Assembly: GCA_021819725.1 (NCBI GenBank)
Contig: JAKAQR010000014.1
Span: 1 to 59,220, forward strand
Length of the DNA stretch: 59,220 nucleotides
Direction: 5' to 3'
Source of the DNA: Actinomycetes bacterium
Lineage (GTDB): Bacteria; Actinomycetota; Acidimicrobiia; Acidimicrobiales; Acidimicrobiaceae
This document shows positions 54,850 through 59,220 of this stretch, in pieces. Position 1 is the stretch's first letter; each line of letters begins with the position of its first letter. A model generated the notes under the pieces. It was not told the origin of the DNA and made no database searches. It saw only the letters and a list, made by a program, of their open reading frames with translations. The translations under genes and the position numbers were made by a program.

Positions 54850-56000
54850 TTCATACCAAGAGCTGGTCAGGTCAAGATTTCCGATGGCGAGCATCTCACG
54901 GATCGGATAGCCATCGGGGTATTGGCCGCGATGTTTCCGTCAACGCACATCGACAAGGTAATCCGGGGGCTGGGAGGGCGGAGCAACGTCATCGGTTGCT
55001 CCCAGCACGGATGGTCGTGTTGTTCACCCTTGCGATGTGCCTGTGGGTTGATGAGGGCTATCAGGAGGTTGCCCGGCTACTGGTCGGCGCCTCAAAGCAT
55101 GTGGCCCGCTGGCGAGGAGACTGGCAAGTGCCGAGCTCTAAGACACCGAGACAGGCGCGCGCCAGGTTCGGTGGTGAGGTGATGAAGATGTTGTTTGAGC
55201 AGATTGCCTCACCGACGATACCGAGTCCTCGCCCGGCTGGTGGTGGCTGGGCTTAAGGTTGGTAGTGATCGACAGGACCGTGTTTGACCTACCAGACACC
55301 AAGACGAACCCGGCGCACTTCGGTCGGACAGAGAGTAGCCGGGGTGAGATGCAAGGGGCCTTCCTCCAGGCTCGGGTGGTAGCACTCGTTGAATCTGGAA
55401 CGCACACGATTATCGCTGCTGAGATCGGCGCAAGCTCTACGGGAGAGACCACCTTGGCTCATTCGTTGTTTAAGAAGCTCAACAATGAGCTGCGCCTCCT
55501 CGTCGATCGGGGTTTTAGCGGCTATCACCTGTGACAAGGGGTGGCAGCTGCCGGTGCTGAGCTGGCAAACCAGGTCCAACGTGGTTCGTGCGGCGACGAC
55601 ATCCCTAAAGGATGGATCGTACCTGTCGGCGCTTCGCCCGCCAAGGGGTAACCCGGGCAAACCAATCACCGTCCGGGTCGTCGAGCACGCCCTTCTTGCA
55701 CTAAAGGCGACGCTCCGATCCTTCTCATCACCACCCTGCTCAACCCGGAGCGCTCACCCGCGCTCGAGTTGGCTGCGCTCTATGGTGAGCGATGGGAAGA
55801 GGAGAGTGCCTTCGACGAACTAAAGACCCATCGACGAGGCGCTGGCCGGTTTTTCGGTCCAAATCACCAGACACGGTCACCCGGGAGATCTACGCCCACC
55901 TGCTTGCGTACTTACGCTATCCGAGAGCTGCTCAGCAGTGCTGTTGAGCCTCAAGAGCTCGACCCCGACTGAGTCTTTCGTTTCTGGCCTCTTTGCGGGT
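54850..56000 (+). pseudogene. Degraded IS4-family transposase
   Basis: Homology to IS4-type transposases can be followed through three reading frames. Frame with TDRIAIGVLAAMFPSTHID (54890 on) gives the N-terminal domain; ARMVVLFTLAMCLWVDEGYQEVARLL (about 55005-55090) continues it in a second frame; DRTVFDLPDT and RGEMQGAFLQARVVALVESGTH with LLVDRGFSGYHL (55262-55530) give the DDE core; DGSYLSAL and RVVEHALLAL follow in another frame; YGERWEEESAFDELKTHRRG (55780-55840) is the conserved C-terminal signature with the catalytic Glu. At least three frameshifts make it inactive. Clear terminal inverted repeats are not seen. Confidence 0.85.
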
Positions 56001-56247
56001 CATCAGCCGCCACCACTTTGGCGAGAGCATTGGCCATGGCAGGAGATCCTCCCCAGAGGACAGTGATCTGTTCGGTGGAAATGGCTTCAGCGATCGATTC
56101 TGCCACGGGGCGGCGTCCGATCAATAACGTCCCACCGCGCAAAGAGGCTGGGAAGGTGAAGACCTGGTCAGCGACGTGGTAGATAATGGACAGAAAGATG
56201 GCGAGCTTGAGATCACATTCAAGATGGACCCCCGAGGGGCCTTCCAC
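55976..56247 (-). pseudogene. Fragment of an AMP-forming acyl-CoA synthetase/ligase
   Basis: About 85 residues resemble an internal part of AMP-dependent synthetases: IIYHVADQVFTFPASLRGGTLLIG and AISTEQITVLWGGSPAMANALA correspond to the region between the P-loop and the core motifs. Neither the upstream TSGTTGxPK loop nor the downstream GE-E-TD motifs are present, so it is a remnant. It abuts the transposase remnant on the opposite strand. Confidence 0.6.
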
Positions 56248-56293
56248 AGGTTTTGAGACCAGAAGAGCTACCTGCGATACCAGACACCGGTCC

Positions 56294-56686
56294 TCACGTT
56301 GGCATGATCACCCCTATGCCGTAAGAGGAAGCGGCTGCCGCCATGCGCTCGTCATAGGTCACAATGCCGTCAAGCTCATCGCCTAATTCCAGTGCTACAG
56401 CAATATGGAGGGCGTCCAGACTCCGTAACTCGTGGGGATCAAGGATGGCCGCTCGTTCGAAGGTGGCCGAAGTGAGACTCAGCAAGGTGAGAGCATCGAG
56501 CACGGATCGGGCACGCTGCACCCGATCGGGAGCGGCGCGTCTCGTTGCCCGGAGGAGTTCGGTGCGTAATAAGTCACTCGCGATCACCTGACTTTCGTGG
56601 ACAGCGGCCCAGCGTGCCATAGCCGGGGAATCAGGTTCGACCATGACCAGCTTGGCCGCGGCAGACGTGTCGAGGTAAAAGGCCAT
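56294..56686 (-). CDS. vapC: VapC-type PIN-domain toxin
   Basis: A 130-residue PIN ribonuclease with the acidic active-site residues in YLDTSAAAKL, DLLRTELLRA, HELRSLDALHIAVA and YDERMAAAAS. Its ATG overlaps the antitoxin stop as TGATG, a usual arrangement in vapBC operons. VapC toxins cleave tRNA or rRNA. Full length and apparently intact. Confidence 0.92.
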   Translation of the reverse strand: MAFYLDTSAAAKLVMVEPDSPAMARWAAVHESQVIASDLLRTELLRATRRAAPDRVQRARSVLDALTLLSLTSATFERAAILDPHELRSLDALHIAVALELGDELDGIVTYDERMAAAASSYGIGVIMPT

Positions 56687-56961
56687 CAGTAACGTTCACT
56701 GTTGCGCATGGTCGCTACGGTCTCTGACAACAGTGACTCTGATTGTGGCGCCCCCGAAGGCGCGCCAAGAGCCGCGAGAGAGCCCTTCGCAGGGCGAGCC
56801 AGACCTGCCGCGACAAGAGCAGCAATGTGTCCCCCAGGGATAGGAACCAGCTGGGCGACCGGTCTTCCTCGGTCGGTAATCGTTATCACTTCGCCGGAGG
56901 CGGCCCTGGCCACCACCTGTGAAGCGTTCTGTTTGAGTGCTCGAATGCCCACGGTGCTCAT
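56686..56961 (-). CDS. vapB: Phd/VapB-type antitoxin
   Basis: A 91-residue Phd/YefM-fold antitoxin: STVGIRALKQNASQVVARA and GEVITITDRGRPVAQLVPI form the DNA-binding domain, and the rest is an extended toxin-binding tail. ATG 56961 has no Shine-Dalgarno; TACAAT lies seven bases upstream, giving a leaderless start. A CTACATTGTAG palindrome overlaps that -10. Confidence 0.9.
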   Translation of the reverse strand: MSTVGIRALKQNASQVVARAASGEVITITDRGRPVAQLVPIPGGHIAALVAAGLARPAKGSLAALGAPSGAPQSESLLSETVATMRNSERY

Positions 56962-56964
56962 GTT

Positions 56965-56975
56965 CTACATTGTAG
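56965..56975 (-). promoter_or_regulatory. Palindrome over the vapB -10
   Basis: CTACATTGTAG is an 11-base palindrome with a single central base. It contains TACAAT on the minus strand, the -10 seven bases before the vapB ATG, so binding by the VapB-VapC complex would block transcription. Confidence 0.5.
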
Positions 56976-57510
56976 TATGTATTTCGCGACAGTTCTCAAT
57001 AGACAGCGTGCTGAAGCCAGGCGGAAAGAGAACTTTCGAACAGTTATCTGGAATGCGCTAACTGAGAATGACTACTTGAGGACAGACCGTTCTGGGAATT
57101 TACGGGAGTCCATCGTCGAGTCTTCGAGACCAGCAAGGGCTCCTCCCACCAAGTAAACCCGAGTTTCTTGGAGACTCCTAGTCTTCAACAGATAGGGTTC
57201 TCAATGCCAAAGGTCGTGCTTCACCTCGTTCACGATGATGAATGGAGGTCACTCGGCACTGCGCCGCACCGTACTGAGCGTTCCTCGCAGCAGTGAGTGA
57301 ACAGGGCACCAACCTCGAGGCGTGCCGTTTTGGGTCAGCCCAAAAAGATCTGGGTTGCCCTAACTTCAAAAGACAACTGCCGAGTCACCATAACAGGTGG
57401 ATCGGGCACAGCAGGCTGTCCACCAGGTTGGTCACGACGCCCCTCGTACCATCGAGAACAGGCATGCACGGGAAAGAGATCAGATCTTCCTGCACTCGCA
57501 GCCCCTCCCC
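56976..57510. other. Unassigned spacer between toxin-antitoxin modules
   Basis: About 535 bases without recognisable gene or repeat. Frames present on both strands have no motif; the area may be decayed DNA. Confidence 0.45.
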
Positions 57511-57819
57511 TCAACAGCCGAGTGCGTATCCGATCGCTGAGCAGACCCTTCCCATGGTGTCGTCGTCAACTTGTCCAACGGGACCAGTGAGCGATGCCTG
57601 AACGACGGTGTGGAGACCATCACAGTTGATGACCGAGGGTCGATCCAACCCGACCTCGACGTGATTGATGTCGACTTCCGCAGCGAGACCACGGATGGAG
57701 GTGGTGACCTCGGCCACCGTAACGAGGCTACGAGCGTCGAGTACCTCGGATCGAGTCAACAGCAGCACGGGTCGCCTTTTCTGACCAACTTCGGCCAACC
57801 ACACCTCGCCACGTTTCAA
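57511..57819 (-). CDS. mazF: MazF-type toxin
   Basis: A 102-residue MazF-family toxin: KRGEVWLAEVGQKRRPVLLLTR, VTVAEVTTSIRGLAAEV and NCDGLHTVVQASL match the conserved strands of the fold. Its start overlaps the antitoxin stop by four bases (ATGA). It is distinct in sequence from the MazF at 54122, so the two arrived separately rather than by local duplication. Confidence 0.9.
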   Translation of the reverse strand: MKRGEVWLAEVGQKRRPVLLLTRSEVLDARSLVTVAEVTTSIRGLAAEVDINHVEVGLDRPSVINCDGLHTVVQASLTGPVGQVDDDTMGRVCSAIGYALGC

Positions 57820-58031
57820 GGCTCACCCCACGCTTCAACCTCTGTCCAGACAGTGTCAGAACACTCCGGCTGCCTCAAATAAGATTCCCGGTCAGTTCGC
57901 AACAGGGCGGCACGTACTGCATCGGTTACTCCTTGACGAGCAGCTGCAGAAATATTGATGCCGAGTTCTCGAGCGAGCTTAGCCAGCTCCTCGTCGAGCG
58001 TGAAGGTCGTTCTTGTTTGGGCCACACACAT
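57816..58031 (-). CDS. Antitoxin of the second MazF module
   Basis: A 71-residue antitoxin with a short N-terminal DNA-binding part (RTTFTLDEELAKLARELGINISAAARQGV) resembling CcdA/ribbon-helix-helix antitoxins and an acidic C-terminal tail. The reading frame opens at ATG 58031, but TAGCAT (58037-58032) sits six bases before an in-frame GTG at 58025, and no Shine-Dalgarno is present, so a leaderless start at GTG 58025 is as likely. Confidence 0.82.
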   Translation of the reverse strand: MCVAQTRTTFTLDEELAKLARELGINISAAARQGVTDAVRAALLRTDRESYLRQPECSDTVWTEVEAWGEP

Positions 58032-58196
58032 ATGCTAGCATCGACCGACCTCAAACAATGATAGCGTATCGAAGTGACAGTCAGTGATGGATGACGACTA
58101 ACGAGCATCGTTACGCAAATCATAGTGATGGAACTAGAACCCACCGCGATCGGCACCCGCTTCCAGGGAGAACACCGGCCCTGAACCGGGCTTTTA

Positions 58197-58240
58197 TGGC
58201 TGGCGGGCCAGGGCTCGAACCTGGAACCTCCTGATCCAAG
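58197..58240 (-). other. 3' fragment of a tRNA gene (tRNA-Gln-like), putative attachment site
   Basis: Reading the minus strand, the element holds part of an anticodon loop (TTGGATCAGG), a variable region, a complete T arm (CCAGG-TTCGAGC-CCTGG), the 3' acceptor strand CCCGCCA, discriminator G and encoded CCA. The 5' half, including D arm and 5' acceptor strand, is absent, so it is not a functional tRNA. An acceptor ending in A72 implies a U1-A72 pair, characteristic of bacterial tRNA-Gln, and TTG fits a Gln anticodon. Such 3' halves are left where integrases insert elements into tRNA genes. Confidence 0.75.
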
Positions 58241-58591
58241 GTTAGGGTACGCAAGTAATCGTGGGGCACGGGACAACCGTATCAGCAGTTCATGGGTAGT
58301 GCAAAGCATCGGGTGCTCCCCGTCGAGAGCATATTGGTACCCATCCCGTATCACAATCAGTATCACGCCAATCGACCACGCGCGAACGTTCGGGCTGTAT
58401 TGCAGGCTCGCTTCCCGATCTGCCTCTTCTAGGATCCGACTCATCTGCATTCGTGTGATGGTCTGTAATCGCTTGGACGGGAGGCGCTCAATCCAGTCCT
58501 CCACGACCTTCTCGTCAAACTCATCTGACACTACCCATGTTCTAGGCTCCACAGCCGCTGTGAAAGTCAGTGCTGGATCGTGTTCCGCCAA
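58241..58591 (-). pseudogene. Hypothetical gene truncated at the tRNA fragment
   Basis: From ATG 58591 a frame encodes about 115 residues of normal composition (for example VVSDEFDEKVVEDWIERLP and MQMSRILEEADREASLQY) and then runs into the tRNA fragment, after which the reading is nonsense derived from tRNA and toxin-antitoxin DNA. I do not recognise the family. It overlaps the phosphatase gene upstream by 25 bases. The natural 3' end was probably lost at the integration point. Confidence 0.5.
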
Positions 58592-59220
58592 CTACGCAGG
58601 GCTTGCAGGTCGGGTTCGCTCAGGTCGGCCAAGGTGAGAACGGCGGGAAGTTGCAGTTGCGATAACACCGAGCGAAAGACATTCTCGGTCGTGGTGCCAT
58701 GGGAGCGACATAGCTCTTCCCTCGCGTTCTCGCCGTTGTCTTGGTTCTCGGAGACTGCTCGCAACCCGCCAAGACGGACAGTCTCCAGGTAGTCGTCAAC
58801 GATATCCTCAGTTTCGACATCGACAGCTCTCAATAACAGCATCGCGATCATGCCTGTGCGATCCCGTCCCGACATGCAGTGGAACATTACTCCACCGGGT
58901 GGAGCATTCAAGATTGCCGACAGAGCCGCACCGGTGCGCTCTGGCATCGCCTGAAGATGAGGGAGGAAGTAGAGCGCCGTGCCCTTAAGCCCGTTGTCCC
59001 AGTAGTTGCTTCGGAAGTCCTCGTTGTCCAAGCCATCTAGATCGACCTGTCGTATTGTCAGCCAACCGGGCCGGGATCCAACATCGCAGCTTCTCTTTCG
59101 CTCGGCTGGCGAAGATCAACGACTGTACGTATCCCTGCTTCCCAGATCTGATCCCAGCCCGCTTCGCTCACCCGGTCCACGTTCTCAGAACGAAAGAAGA
59201 CACCCCTCGGTGTGAAGCTG
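58567..59220 (-). pseudogene. Tyrosine-phosphatase-family protein, frameshifted, runs off the window
   Basis: The downstream frame has the catalytic P-loop MFHCMSGRDRTGM (Cys and Arg of CX5R) within a Y_phosphatase3-like domain (LPHLQAMPERTGAALSAILNAPPGG). The N-terminal part of the same domain (RGVFFRSENVDRV, GIRTVVDLRQPSERE) lies further upstream in another frame and ends at a stop at 59058. The two frames join sensibly as LDPRPGWLTIRQVDLDG if one C is restored to the short C run near 59070-59076. So a one-base deletion, or a sequencing error, splits the gene. The extreme N-terminus is beyond the window. The apparent TTG start at 59031 is an artefact. Confidence 0.72.

Noticed and set aside
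57926..58240. C-terminal extension of the frame starting at 58591
   Set aside because: This part is translated from the tRNA fragment and the antitoxin region; it is read-through after truncation.
58197..58240. Functional tRNA gene
   Set aside because: Only the 3' half is present; no D arm or 5' acceptor strand lies upstream in the minus-strand direction.

Overview
The window looks like a chromosomal segment of an actinobacterium of moderate GC (judged by eye), most plausibly an acidophilic Acidimicrobiia-type autotroph. Reasons: a red-type (form IC/ID-like) RuBisCO with CbbX, actinobacterial-style regulators and lipoproteins, GTG/TTG starts, many promoters of TANNNT type placed 6-8 bases before the start codon, and no recognisable plasmid or phage backbone. 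The taxon is inferred; no rRNA is present.

Layout. 0.4-1.3 kb: an anchored TasA/camelysin-like surface protein. 1.5-13.4 kb: a Calvin-cycle region with cbbL-cbbS-cbbX on the minus strand, divergent cbbR followed by class I fructose-bisphosphate aldolase, a NarL-type response regulator and soluble GAF histidine kinase pair, a single-polypeptide fusion of transketolase with class II (GlpX) fructose-1,6-bisphosphatase, and phosphoribulokinase. 13.8-15.4 kb: a second TasA-like protein and its Ser/His (SipW-type) signal peptidase, separated by a strong RNA hairpin. 15.7-25.3 kb: an orphan LuxR regulator with a phospho-dead receiver, DoxX and DyP peroxidase, a ferric reductase-like / FMN-binding / ApbE operon, and TetR with a divergent MMPL exporter. 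25.3-33.9 kb: a catabolic block with a DapA-family aldolase, a GntR-CaiB-HyuA-HyuB-amidohydrolase operon and an HMG-CoA lyase. 34-52.6 kb: ordinary housekeeping and transport genes (PLP dehydratase, MFS pumps, cupin, PiT/DUF47 phosphate uptake, nitrilase family, DUF45 peptidase, LppX/LprG-like lipoprotein, HTH regulator with MFS, ABC exporter, ClC channel).

52.6-59.2 kb is a decayed accessory zone: a truncated YCII gene, three toxin-antitoxin modules (two MazF-type, one VapC-type), a multiply frameshifted IS4-family transposase, a fragment of an AMP-forming ligase, a 44-base 3' fragment of a tRNA gene (tRNA-Gln-like) that breaks an adjacent reading frame, and a frameshifted tyrosine-phosphatase gene running off the window. 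This looks like the edge of an integrated element or a site of repeated integration.

How it works together: RuBisCO, PRK, aldolase and the transketolase-FBPase fusion supply the carboxylation and much of the regeneration phase of CO2 fixation, probably controlled by CbbR and possibly by the embedded two-component pair. The most distinctive items are the transketolase-GlpX fusion, the TasA-hairpin-SipW unit, a pair of covarying hairpins after the aldolase gene, a perfect 34-bp palindrome over the -10 and start codon of a regulator, and a recurrent leaderless promoter architecture that includes all three antitoxin genes.
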